64,000 bases of DNA, taken from assembly GCF_001422205.1 (NCBI RefSeq), contig NZ_LMMJ01000004.1:49693-113692 (forward strand). The letters are read 5' to 3'. The translations under genes and the position numbers were made by a program. The notes below the pieces were generated by a model that made no database searches, was not told the DNA's origin, and saw only the letters and a program-made list of their open reading frames with translations. Below, piece by piece: positions 52,827 through 61,594 of this stretch. Each line of letters begins with the position of its first letter. The first letter of the stretch is position 1. The stretch comes from Curtobacterium sp. Leaf261 (GTDB taxonomy: Bacteria > Actinomycetota > Actinomycetes > Actinomycetales > Microbacteriaceae).

Positions 52827-53915
52827 TTGCAGTACCTGAAGTACACCCCCGACGTCGAACAGATCCAGCCCGGAGAGGATGAGGACATCGCCGCTGTCCG
52901 TGAGATCTTCGGGGAGGTCCGCTCCCTGGCGTTCGAGAAGCACCGCCACGGCCTCCGGGACGCGCACGCGAAGAGCCACGGAGTGCTCCGCGGCACGCTC
53001 GTCGTAGCCGACGACCTGCCCGAGGAGCTGGCCCAGGGGCTCTTCTCGACGGGTGGCGAGCACCCGGTCGTCATCCGGTTCTCCACCGCGCCCGGTGACA
53101 TCGTCTCCGACGGCATCGGTGCCGCGTTCGGCATGGCGATCAAGGTCCTCGACGTCGACGGGGAGAAGGTCCTCCCCGGCGACCCTCAACCGCGCACCCA
53201 GGACTTCCTGCTGGTCAACCACCCCACGATCTCGTCAGGCGACGTCCACACGTACCGCCGCGACCAGGCGGTCCTGCTCGCGACGTCGAAAGCACCCGAA
53301 GGGGTGCAGCTGGCAGCGACCACCGTCCTGCGCGGTGCCGCGGACGCCCTCCGCAAGGTCGGCATCGACAAGACAGGCGGCCCCGCCGGACAGGCGAAGC
53401 CCCATGTCCATCTCCTCGGTGAGACGTACTACTCCCAGGGCGTCCTCCGCTACGGCGACCACATCGCGAAGGTGGCTGCCGTCCCGGTGTCCTCGCGCCT
53501 GCGCGCTGTCACCGGCCAGCACGTATCGATTAGGGAGCCATCCGCGTATCGCGACCTCACCAGCGAGTTCTTCGGCGAACAGGGCGCGGTCTGGGAGCTC
53601 CGGACTCAACTCGGCACGAACCTTGACCAGACGCCGGTCGAGGACGCGTCCGTCGAGTGGCCCGAGAACGCGACGCCGTATCGGACGGTGGCCACGATCA
53701 CCGTCGAGGCCCAGGACACGTACTCACCCAAGCGACGGGTCTTCGCCGACGACGAGCTCTCGTTCAATCCCTGGCACTGCCTGGTCGAGCATCAGCCCCT
53801 CGGATCGATCCAACGGGTCCGTCGCCCTGTGTACGCCGACTCGGTCGGGGATCGCGGTCACCTCAACGCACGGGCACCCCGAGAACCCGAGACCATCCAA
53901 GAGCTCCCTAAGTGA
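52827..53915 (+). CDS. Catalase-like haem protein, copy 2
   Basis: A 362-residue paralogue of the upstream gene. Shared blocks are AHAKSHGVLRGTL, ELAQGLFS, FLLVNHPTI, TYYSQGVLRYGDHIAK, PVEDASVEWPENATPYRTVA and the WHCLVEHQPLGSIQRVRRP tail. A strong GAAGGAG six bases upstream fixes an unusual TTG start at 52827. It probably forms an operon with copy 1. Tandem copies suggest a hetero-oligomer or different peroxide substrates. Confidence 0.85.
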   Translation: MQYLKYTPDVEQIQPGEDEDIAAVREIFGEVRSLAFEKHRHGLRDAHAKSHGVLRGTLVVADDLPEELAQGLFSTGGEHPVVIRFSTAPGDIVSDGIGAAFGMAIKVLDVDGEKVLPGDPQPRTQDFLLVNHPTISSGDVHTYRRDQAVLLATSKAPEGVQLAATTVLRGAADALRKVGIDKTGGPAGQAKPHVHLLGETYYSQGVLRYGDHIAKVAAVPVSSRLRAVTGQHVSIREPSAYRDLTSEFFGEQGAVWELRTQLGTNLDQTPVEDASVEWPENATPYRTVATITVEAQDTYSPKRRVFADDELSFNPWHCLVEHQPLGSIQRVRRPVYADSVGDRGHLNARAPREPETIQELPK

Positions 53916-53938
53916 TACCGGTCAAGTATTCCCAGCGT

Positions 53939-53965
53939 GTCCCAATAGTCGATCGCTCACTGGGC
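53939..53965. repeat. Dispersed palindrome, variant copy
   Basis: GTCCCAATAGTCGATCGC then TCACTGGGC. The ends and CGATCG centre are kept. It follows the second catalase-like gene by 23 bases. Confidence 0.55.
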
Positions 53966-54019
53966 TTCTCGCTTGCAGCGCAGTTGTGAGGTGTTCGTTG
54001 GCTGCCTACCGTGGTGGAC

Positions 54020-54292
54020 ATGAGCTTTCTTCTGACTCGTCCGCTAGTTGCCGCGCCGGAGGGTCAGGCTGTGTTCTTCCCCGCTTCCTACAACTATGCA
54101 TGGGCCGCAGTCGTCGTCGCTGTTGTTGCCGGTGTGATCTGGATGATCGTGACGGTCATTCGCTCGCCTCTGACGGGACTCGCTAAGGCTTTGTGGATCG
54201 CCGTGGCGATTGCCTTGCCCCTTGTCGGAGTGATTGCCTGGTTCGTTCTCGGACGAGATGCCCGACGGTCAGGCGCCGGCTCCGTAAGCTGA
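54020..54292 (+). CDS. PLDc_N-type small membrane protein
   Basis: A 90-residue protein with two helices (AWAAVVVAVVAGVIWMIVTV and ALWIAVAIALPLVGVIAWFVLG) ending in the short GRDARR tail typical of phospholipase-D-nuclease N-terminal-like membrane proteins. TACCGT lies seven bases before ATG: leaderless. Function unknown; relatives are envelope-associated. Confidence 0.7.
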   Translation: MSFLLTRPLVAAPEGQAVFFPASYNYAWAAVVVAVVAGVIWMIVTVIRSPLTGLAKALWIAVAIALPLVGVIAWFVLGRDARRSGAGSVS

Positions 54293-54320
54293 CCAAGTCA
54301 ATCGTGCTCGACCGATGGCT

Positions 54321-54350
54321 GTCCCGATAGACGATCGGTCAGCGGTCGGG
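54321..54350. repeat. Dispersed palindrome, variant copy
   Basis: GTCCCGATAGACGATCGG then TCAGCGGTCGGG, between the PLDc_N-like gene and the next GNAT gene. Confidence 0.6.
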
Positions 54351-54386
54351 TCAGAAGCTCGCCCCTCGTCGTGCGAGGATCGGCGC

Positions 54387-54872
54387 ATGATCTTGACGAG
54401 CAGCACAGTCGTTCTGGAGCCCATCACGCCGGCCCTTGCCCGGCGCATCGCTGCTCGTGAGGAGCGACCCGGTGACCGGTGGCATGCCGAGTACCCGTTC
54501 CTCGACGAGATCGATCCCCTCAAGTCGTTGGCTGCATTGGCGGCCCCTGACCCGGACTTCACGATGTACGTCGTCCGACGGGCGTCGGACGGGATGGCGG
54601 TCGGAGGCTTCGGGTTCTTCGGTCCTCCGGACGCCGACGGTCGAGTCGAGTTCGGGTACGGGCTGGTTCCATCGGCTCGCGGCGCGGGCCTGGCGACGTC
54701 GGCTGTCCTGCTGGCGCTCGGACATGCTGGTCTGCGCGGGGCGACGATCGCAGCAGCGGACACGGAAGCGGACAACGCCGCGTCCCGTCGCGTCCTCTTC
54801 AAGAGCGGCCTCCAAGAAGTGGGACGAAGCGGCTCCCTCGTTCTCTACGAACGAGTCCTGACTGCCCGATAG
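54387..54872 (+). CDS. GNAT-family acetyltransferase
   Basis: A 161-residue RimJ/RimL-like acetyltransferase: GMAVGGFGFFGPPDADGRVEF, the acetyl-CoA loop GLVPSARGAGLATSAVL, and ADTEADNAASRRVLFKSGLQEVG. It is distinct from the GNAT pair at 3970 and 55884. ATG 54387; no strong ribosome site. Its TAG stop lies inside the palindrome at 54864-54889. Substrate unknown. Confidence 0.85.
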   Translation: MILTSSTVVLEPITPALARRIAAREERPGDRWHAEYPFLDEIDPLKSLAALAAPDPDFTMYVVRRASDGMAVGGFGFFGPPDADGRVEFGYGLVPSARGAGLATSAVLLALGHAGLRGATIAAADTEADNAASRRVLFKSGLQEVGRSGSLVLYERVLTAR

Positions 54873-54889
54873 GCGATGGTCTACCGGGC
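54864..54889. repeat. Dispersed palindrome supplying a stop codon
   Basis: GCCCGATAGGCGATGG then TCTACCGGGC. The TAG of the left arm (54870-54872) ends the GNAT gene. Confidence 0.65.
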
Positions 54890-55189
54890 GCACCGCTACG
54901 ACCGCAGATCGCGCAACTGCTTCCCCGACGCATTCCCGTTGCATCTGGTGCGCTTATAGTCCGTGATCTGCTCATGGTCGCCGACGTGATCGACTTCGCA
55001 TCGCCACCGGTCGAGGGCGCCTTCGCATTGCTCGATCATCAAGCAGCCCAATACGGCGCTCGAGCCGTCCCGCTGAAGATCAGCTATCGAAACGCGACTG
55101 AGAGCAGGTTCGCGAGGTAGAACGACCAGCAGTCGTGGTGAGCTGACCGGGGTTTAGGCCACCAGGCAGCCGTCCGCGCCAAGGTCGCA

Positions 55190-55325
55190 TTCGATGCTGG
55201 GTGCGGGAAGTCGGCTCTTCGGCGGCCTCGGGGACAGCGCCCACCCCGAAGGGTGGACGCTTCGCGATGACGATCCGGATCAGGATCTGATGCCACCACT
55301 TGGGCGGGAACCACCCTGCCCCACA
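55190..55325 (+). repeat. Hairpin-rich conserved element, right copy
   Basis: Aligns with the minus strand of 5761-5905. Its main hairpin is AGCGCCCACCC (55236-55246) with GGGTGGACGCT (55251-55261), one C.A mismatch. GATCC/GGATC forms a second small stem in the identical core. The surrounding 54890-55880 holds no gene I can support. Confidence 0.55.
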
Positions 55326-55629
55326 ACAAGAGTGGTCTACCTGCGGTGGCTGCGTGACCAACCGGAGAGCACGACCGTCACCGAGTGAATATTTCGTTCC
55401 TGCTTCAGGATCCGGTGCGCGACGGCAGCGGCCAGGCCGCGTCTACGACCTCCTCTCACCATCTGAACGTCCGCCGCCTCCGGGCTGCGGTCACTCGGCA
55501 AGGTACCCTCGGTTGAACCAGGGCGCTCACGCCTCGGGGATGGTCCGTGCATACCCGCTCGGGACACGCAACGTTTGGATGATGAGCTAGCTCCGCACCG
55601 CCTCGACGCGGATGTGGTTTGCTAGCCGG

Positions 55630-55735
55630 AGCGGGAATTCTGCCTTGGGAAGGGCACCCGTAAGGGCGGGGGGTTCTTTGACCGGTTTCCTCCCGCCCGT
55701 TTATATATCTATTTTAATATTTCAGATCGAACCGA
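55630..55735. other. GC-hairpin followed by an AT-rich patch
   Basis: GGGCGGGGGG at 55657-55666 can pair with CTCCCGCCC at 55686-55694, followed by a strongly AT-rich run (TTTATATATCTATTTTAATA) unlike the rest of the window. It may be a terminator, an unwinding site or an insertion scar. Nearby, GTGCC is repeated four times at 55797-55817. Confidence 0.35.
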
Positions 55736-55883
55736 TCAAGGCAACCGGCCGTAGACCACTGCAGGCGCTAGGCTTCCAACACCGGCGTACATAAGCCGTG
55801 CCATGCCGTGCCGTGCCGTGGATGCAAGGCCATCCCCTTGCGCTACTCGCGAGCTAAGCCGCTGATAGACGGCTGCGCTCGGG

Positions 55884-56381
55884 TCAGAACACTTTCGAGA
55901 AGCAGACCGAGGTCGGACGTGTCGCGTATCGCCCCCACGGCGCGATCTGTTGGTAACCGTGCCTCTGGAAGAACCGGACCGTGTCTGACAGCGACGAGGA
56001 GGTCTCAACGACGGTGGCGCTCCCGCTGCGCTCGACGGCGGCCCGCTCGAGCGCGCCAAGGAGGACCCCACCGGCGCCGCTTCCACGAGCATCGAACCGG
56101 ACGTAGAAGCGATAGATCTCGAACACCCCCTCGTCGGCGACGACGAGTGCGCCACACCCGATGGCGGTGCCGAACTGGTCGCCGACCATCAGATGTACCA
56201 CCAGATCGTCCGGGACGTTGTGCGGATCGATCGGAACCCGTTCCGTCCCGAGCTGAGCTCGTTCGAGGCGAGCAAGCGCCCTCAGGCGCACAGCAGCCTC
56301 GTCGTCGAAGCGCTCCTCCCAGACGTGCAGGGCGCCGACGGTCCGCGACGTCGGCCCTGCGGTTCGCTGTTCCGTGTTCAT
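55884..56381 (-). CDS. GNAT-family N-acetyltransferase (copy 2)
   Basis: A 165-residue homologue of the 3970-4470 protein. Identical blocks include FDDEAAVRLRALARLERAQL, RFYVRFDARGSGAGGVLL and the ending RPTSVCFSKVF; differences are concentrated in the middle. ATG 56381 is preferred to TTG 56387. It is divergent from the TetR gene at 56958, mirroring the left end. Confidence 0.87.
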   Translation of the reverse strand: MNTEQRTAGPTSRTVGALHVWEERFDDEAAVRLRALARLERAQLGTERVPIDPHNVPDDLVVHLMVGDQFGTAIGCGALVVADEGVFEIYRFYVRFDARGSGAGGVLLGALERAAVERSGSATVVETSSSLSDTVRFFQRHGYQQIAPWGRYATRPTSVCFSKVF

Positions 56382-56515
56382 GAACAAGACACCCCATTCC
56401 CGCTACTGGATCGAGATTGCGTCGATGTGAATGCGTCCGCCGAGTAGCTCGAACTGCTACTCAAGACTTCGTCGTTGTGTTTTGTCCGTTTTTTGGGGGA
56501 CATGACTGCTGCTCG

Positions 56516-56918
56516 GTCACCCCAGTCCGGGGCGGCACTGACGCTGCATTGCCCTACAATTCTGTCCCGGATGTTCGTCAATAATCCTTCCGGGAAGTGC
56601 GCCGACGTTGCCGTGTCAGCGCGTGCCGCGCGGACACGGCGGACAGGTCCGCGCGTGCTGACGCGACGGCGACATCTCGCGCACGAACGACGCAAAGGCC
56701 GTGATACCCACGACGAACATAACGATCACTTCGATGACACATGCCATGACTCCGCGTTCTCCTCCACGATGATCAGCAGAGCGCATTCGGTGCGACGGGG
56801 GTGCGAGGTGGGTCCCGAACGCTCCCCAGAACGGGGGACGGTGCCCGAAGCCGAACCGCCGTTACGTCCGACAGGTCCCACATCCGGGATTTCTGCGGTG
56901 CGTTGGCCCCAGTTCTGG
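56516..56918. promoter_or_regulatory. Right-hand intergenic copies of the CCCCAGT motif
   Basis: GTCACCCCAGTCCGG (56516-56530) and GGCCCCAGTTCTGG (56905-56918) are inverted counterparts of the left-end motifs. The second is at the same distance from the TetR start as on the left. The rest of the 576-bp gap has no supported gene. Confidence 0.4.
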
Positions 56919-56957
56919 ACCTCGACGTTGAGGCCGCGATGCAGTGGGATTGGTGGC

Positions 56958-57596
56958 GTGACGACGATCAACCCTGCGTCCTCGCACGAGGACACCATCT
57001 CCCGGCGTACTGCGATCATCAGAGCTGCCATCGACATGTTCCGGAAGCACGCGTTCCACGAGGCGTCCTACGAAATGCTCGCCGCGGAGGCCCGCCTCCC
57101 ACTAACCGACGTCCAGCGGCAGTTCCCGACGTGGGATGGTCTGGTGCTGGCGACCATCGACCGTTGGAACGAAGAGCGCATGGCGCCGATCCTGCCGGTC
57201 GCAGCCACCCACGGCACGGTTCGGTTCCTTCGCGGTATCGTCACCGCGAACATTGCCGACCCGGCGCTCATGCGGATGCTGACCGCGACCGTCAACATCG
57301 CCGCGACCCCGGACCATCCAATGGCACCGCACCTGTACGAGCGGTGGCGTCGCTTCCACCTCATGGTGCAGCACAGCCTCGAGCGCGACATCCAGACAGG
57401 CCGCGAACCCGCCACGATGGACCCCCCGCGAGGGGCCGAGCAACTCATCGCCCTCTACGAGGGGTTGCAGCTGCAGTCCATGGTCCGCCCGGACATGGAC
57501 CTGCTCGACGCCTACGACCGTGCGATCACGCGGCTCCGGGAAGGATGGAAGCAGGCCTACATCCGACCCGTGTGGGAGATCGACCTCACCGACTGA
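56958..57596 (+). CDS. TetR-family transcriptional regulator (copy 2)
   Basis: A 212-residue homologue of the 2926-3564 protein with the same length and GTG start (MTTINPASSHEDT). HTH: AAIDMFRKHAFHEASYEMLA, then LPLTDVQRQFPTWDGLV. The ligand domain is nearly identical to copy 1, while the HTH differs more, so the copies may sense the same ligand but bind different operators. The 57597-58132 stretch downstream has no gene. Confidence 0.9.
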   Translation: MTTINPASSHEDTISRRTAIIRAAIDMFRKHAFHEASYEMLAAEARLPLTDVQRQFPTWDGLVLATIDRWNEERMAPILPVAATHGTVRFLRGIVTANIADPALMRMLTATVNIAATPDHPMAPHLYERWRRFHLMVQHSLERDIQTGREPATMDPPRGAEQLIALYEGLQLQSMVRPDMDLLDAYDRAITRLREGWKQAYIRPVWEIDLTD

Positions 57597-58132
57597 CCCC
57601 ATACACGCCGTGATCGAGCTCAGCCAGTGGTCGGCACGTTCAATGTTGCTGCCGACGGCAGTGTGCTCCTGGACAAGGCGGCCGACTGCGTGTTGCCGCG
57701 TCAACGAGCGTGAGAAGCACCCTGATGGATGTCGTGCTGGTCACAGGCCCGGGCTTCAGGATGAAAACCTGGCGGTGACCCTCAACCAGGAGCCCTCTGG
57801 GAGGATCACCGCCAGCGGTGTCAGACCGACGGGTGTGCAGCCCAACACCTGCGCGGGGAAAGGTCACCTGCACGGAGCGATACTGTCACGGTGTCGGTCG
57901 GTCGTCATGCGACACATGACTGCTATCCGCGAACCGCGGGTGCGCCGTCGGCCTCCGAGCGTGCGCGGCGGTGTCCTACGACGTCGCTGAGATGGTGAGT
58001 AGGGACGACGCGGTCGAGCTGTCAGTCGGCTTGGGGGCCACGCACCGCGGTTAAACGCACCGCCTTCACCCACACCGCCGCACGGATGAATCAGATGAGC
58101 CGTTCCAGTACTTGACCGGAAGCCCGTCAGCG

Positions 58133-58618
58133 CTATTCGCGGTCGATCGTGGCACGGAGTGCAGTGCCGACGTTCGTGAACGCTCGCATCAAACAGTCGA
58201 AGCTCGCCGGTGCTGCCGCGTCATTTGTCGCTGCGGTGAACGCTGCGGCGTAGACAGCGGTGATCTGTTCCAGTACCGTCCGGCCCCCGGAGCGCAACTC
58301 CAGATACGAGCTGCGGCGATCGTGCGGGTTCGGGACTCGTTGCGCCCAGTCCGCGTTCTCGAGGCGGTCGACGAGAGTGGTGATAGCACCGCTGCTGAGG
58401 CCGAGCTCGCGCCCGATAGCGCTGGGGGTGGTGTCACCGCCGCCAGCGATGAACACCAGTGCTCGCATGTCAGAAACACCACAGCCGTACTGCTGCGCCA
58501 AGGACGCCGTCACTAAAGCGTTCGCCCGATGCATCAGCACAAACGCTCCGAGCGCTTGCGTCATCGGATCCTGCTCGGCCGCGGGTGCGGCGACATTGCG
58601 GGTGGTCAGGGTCTCCAT
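58133..58618 (-). CDS. MarR-family transcriptional regulator
   Basis: A 161-residue winged-helix regulator: CGVSDMRALVFIAGGGDTTPS, IGRELGLSSGAITTLVDRLEN, then the wing RVPNPHDRRSSYLELRS. ATG 58618 with AGGAG upstream is preferred over ATG 58660. It is divergent from the TasA-like operon, which it may control; ACCCCAGTGTGGGG at 58701-58714 is a candidate operator. Confidence 0.9.
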   Translation of the reverse strand: METLTTRNVAAPAAEQDPMTQALGAFVLMHRANALVTASLAQQYGCGVSDMRALVFIAGGGDTTPSAIGRELGLSSGAITTLVDRLENADWAQRVPNPHDRRSSYLELRSGGRTVLEQITAVYAAAFTAATNDAAAPASFDCLMRAFTNVGTALRATIDRE

Positions 58619-58856
58619 GGGGACGCTCCTGTCTCGGGTCGCGCCGTCCGTGGCGCTCATGGGGTGTTTCGACGGTAGCTGAGTTTCTCGATCGTCGAAC
58701 TACCCCAGTGTGGGGAGGGCCAGGCAGCGCGTGGCCCCCGGTCTGGGGCCGCATGAGGGGTGGGAAGTACCTCAACGACAGGATAGCTTGATCATCGAGC
58801 AGTCACGTTCCCGTGATTGTCACTCATCCTGCTAATCACTCATCGAGGGAACTGCC

Positions 58857-59507
58857 ATGAATCCGCTCCGTGTCTCACCGCTCAAGCGGATTCGCGTTGC
58901 CCCTGTCGCGCTCACCGCGGGCATCTTCGCGGCAGTGCTTCTTTCACTGTCGCTGACTGGCACCCTCTCCGGGTTCGCTGCGAGCATCACTAACAGCAGC
59001 AACTCGGCTGGTAGCGGCACCGTCATCATGCAGGAGCAGAACGCCGGCGCGTCCGTGACCTGCCTCAGCACAGACGGCGGTTCGGTGTCCACAAACTCCG
59101 CGACCTGCTCAACGATCAACAAGTTCGGCGGCTCGACTACGATGACGCCAGGCAATACCGTCAACACGGCAATCACGATCAAGAACACCGGAACGGCAGC
59201 CGCGAGCACCTTCACGCTGACGCCCGGATCTTCCTGCACCCAATCGAACAACGGATCCGCGAACGGCACGGCAACGGATGTCTGCGCGAAAATGAACCTC
59301 GTCATCACTTCCGGCTCCACCACTGTGTTCTCCGGAACGCTGGCGAGCTTCGCCGGCGCCGCGGCATCGGCGTTCACGATGCCCGCCGCCCCCGCCGCCG
59401 GCGGATCCGTGCCCTTCAACTTCGCCGTCACCCTGAATTCCAGTGCCGGTAACACCTACCAGGGCCTCGCCGCGGCAGTCCCGATGACCTGGACCTTCAC
59501 GAGCTGA
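58857..59507 (+). CDS. TasA/camelysin-like secreted fibre protein
   Basis: A 216-residue secreted protein. The signal segment VALTAGIFAAVLLSLSLTGTLSGFAA ends in the TLSGFAASITNSSNS style seen in SipW-dependent precursors. The mature part is Thr/Ser/Asn-rich beta sheet (PGNTVNTAITIKNTGTAAAS, then SFTL-like strands and GLAAAVPMTWTF), with paired Cys (VTCLS, ATCST, SSCTQ, DVCAK). GAGGGA precedes ATG 58857. Followed by its own SipW-type peptidase. Confidence 0.8.
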   Translation: MNPLRVSPLKRIRVAPVALTAGIFAAVLLSLSLTGTLSGFAASITNSSNSAGSGTVIMQEQNAGASVTCLSTDGGSVSTNSATCSTINKFGGSTTMTPGNTVNTAITIKNTGTAAASTFTLTPGSSCTQSNNGSANGTATDVCAKMNLVITSGSTTVFSGTLASFAGAAASAFTMPAAPAAGGSVPFNFAVTLNSSAGNTYQGLAAAVPMTWTFTS

Positions 59508-59613
59508 TCGCAACACGCGTGATCCCCGGCCGCATAGCGTCCGGGGATCACGTGTTCCGCGACATACGACCGTCGACAGGCATCGCTCACGTTCCGCAGT
59601 AGGAGATCAGCTC

Positions 59614-60498
59614 ATGAGCCAGATCACGGCCATTCCGCTGACGGGCACCCTCGACCGCCCGGCGCTCGTCGGCACAACACCCCGACCGTTCCAAGCGGCA
59701 CTGTCATGGTCGGTCGCGGTTGCCGCGGCCGTCTGCCTCGCAGCAACGCTGCTGCTGCTGCACGCCGGTGGCAGAATATTCGTGGTCGAAACACCCTCGA
59801 TGGGTGAGGCGGCGCCGGTCGGAACGCTCATCATCGACATGCCGGTGAACCATACCTCTCTCCGCGTGGGCGACATCGTGTCGTTCCAAGTGCCCGCCAA
59901 CCCGAGCGTGGTGTACACCCACCGCATCATCGCGATCGACGCCGCTGGTGGCATCCACACACGGGGTGACGTCAATGGCGCTACCGACCCGTGGACCCTC
60001 ACCCAGGACAACCTTGTCGGCGCACCAGCGGCTCTGATCCCCCACCTCGGATGGCTTTTTCGCGCCATCCCGATCCTGTTGATCGGGAACATGCTGATCT
60101 GGGTGCTCACGAGTCCGTTCTCCGACCGGGTCACCCGCAGCTCGCTCCGGGTCGCAGGTGCCGCAACTACAGCCGCGTACGCCGCGTTCCTTCTGAAACC
60201 GTTCGTGCACGTCACCACGATCGCGAACACAGCGACCGTCCGAAACGTCGACGCGACCGTCATCTCCAGCGGCATTTTTCCCGTCCACGTCAGCGCCCGC
60301 GGCGGGAACAGCATCCACCTCGTTGACGGACAGGTCGGACATCTCGCCATCCACGAACTCACCCGAAACGGCCAATACCAGATCACGTCAACGATCGACC
60401 TTGACGTGGCCGGATGGGTTGCGCTGATCACAATCTGCCTTATCCCGCTCATATGGTGCCTAGCGATCGGCCGACGGACTGTGGTACGACCAGCATGA
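59614..60498 (+). CDS. sipW: SipW-type (S26B) signal peptidase
   Basis: A 294-residue membrane signal peptidase of the archaeal/ER type: catalytic Ser62 in ETPSMGEAAPVG, His103 in VYTHRIIAID in place of the usual Lys, and Asp119/Asp125 in TRGDVNGATD. N-terminal helix 29-50 and two C-terminal helices are visible. Longer than Bacillus SipW, with an extra outer domain (residues 195-260). It would mature the TasA-like and LamG proteins that flank it. TAGGAG lies upstream of ATG 59614. Confidence 0.9.
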   Translation: MSQITAIPLTGTLDRPALVGTTPRPFQAALSWSVAVAAAVCLAATLLLLHAGGRIFVVETPSMGEAAPVGTLIIDMPVNHTSLRVGDIVSFQVPANPSVVYTHRIIAIDAAGGIHTRGDVNGATDPWTLTQDNLVGAPAALIPHLGWLFRAIPILLIGNMLIWVLTSPFSDRVTRSSLRVAGAATTAAYAAFLLKPFVHVTTIANTATVRNVDATVISSGIFPVHVSARGGNSIHLVDGQVGHLAIHELTRNGQYQITSTIDLDVAGWVALITICLIPLIWCLAIGRRTVVRPA

Positions 60499-61349
60499 AC
60501 ATCGGCCATCTGCGGGACGGGAAGCTCGTCGCCCTGGTCCTCGTCGTCGCGCTGGCGACACTGCTCGTGCTGACGCAGCTCGCCCCCACCCGTTCCGCCT
60601 TCACCGCACAGATCACCAACAGCACCGACAGTGCCGGCACCGCAACCAACTTCACCTGCACCGGCGCGGTCGGCGTCGACAAAACCAACGCAACATTCGC
60701 TTACAAGCTCGGCGAACCCTCCGGGTCGACGTCCGCGGCCGACTGGTCTGGCGCGGGAGTCAACGGCACCTACCAGGGTGCGATGACCGCAACCACACCC
60801 AGCCCCAACGCATGCCCCCGAGACACGGGAACGTCCTACGTCCTGGACGGTTCATCAAGCTTCGTCTCAACGCCCACCTCCTACAAAAACCCGACCACGT
60901 TCAGCGAAGAAGTGTGGTTCAAAACCGCCGTCGCCGGCGGCCTCCTCATCGGCTTCGGGAGCAACCAGGTCAGCAGCTCCGGCCAACACGACCGACAGAT
61001 CTACCTCAACACCACCGGCCAACTCGTCTTCGGTACCTACAGTTCAGCCGTCCACGTCGTAACCACACCAAAGACCTATAACGACAACACCTGGCATCAC
61101 GTCGTCGCAACCATGTCCTCCGACACCGGCATGCGACTCTATGCTGACGGCACCCTCGTCGCATCCAACAGCAGCTACACCGCACCTGAAAACGCCTCCG
61201 GGTACTGGCGGATCGGCTACGACACCATCAGCGGATGGCCCGGCACTGCCAGCAACTACTACTTCACAGGGTCGATGCGATACGCGGCAATATATGGCAC
61301 GGTGCTGACCCAAACCCAAGTCACCAACCACTACGCCGCCGGCCGCTGA
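60495..61349 (+). CDS. LamG/concanavalin-like surface protein with TasA-like signal region
   Basis: A 284-residue secreted protein. The signal region is LVALVLVVALATLLVLTQLA followed by PTRSAFTAQITNSTDSAGTA, resembling the TasA-like protein. Residues 105-280 form a LamG-type jelly roll: SYVLDGSSSFVSTPTSYKNP, FSEEVWFKTAVAGG, WHHVVATMSSDTGMRLYADG and YYFTGSMRYAAIYGTVLT. Carbohydrate or matrix binding is likely. ATG overlaps the peptidase stop (ATGA), so the two are cotranslated. Confidence 0.87.
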   Translation: MNIGHLRDGKLVALVLVVALATLLVLTQLAPTRSAFTAQITNSTDSAGTATNFTCTGAVGVDKTNATFAYKLGEPSGSTSAADWSGAGVNGTYQGAMTATTPSPNACPRDTGTSYVLDGSSSFVSTPTSYKNPTTFSEEVWFKTAVAGGLLIGFGSNQVSSSGQHDRQIYLNTTGQLVFGTYSSAVHVVTTPKTYNDNTWHHVVATMSSDTGMRLYADGTLVASNSSYTAPENASGYWRIGYDTISGWPGTASNYYFTGSMRYAAIYGTVLTQTQVTNHYAAGR

Positions 61350-61594
61350 CCACCGTCATCCCACGCAAGCCGCCGGCTCTTCCTGCGGGGCCCGCGAACG
61401 CAAGCAAGATCGAGTTCACGAAGTGGGCCAGTTTTGAAACGCGGTTTTGTAGGCCTTGGGGGAGGTGCCGGTGGTACTGCCAGGGTGCCGTCGTAGGTTT
61501 GCGTTGGATCCGAGGCCGGTCGTCTCGGCAATCTAGGTCATCGTCAGGTCGGTGCGTTTGAGGAGTTCCTGTTTGCTGCCGGCACGAGACGGGT

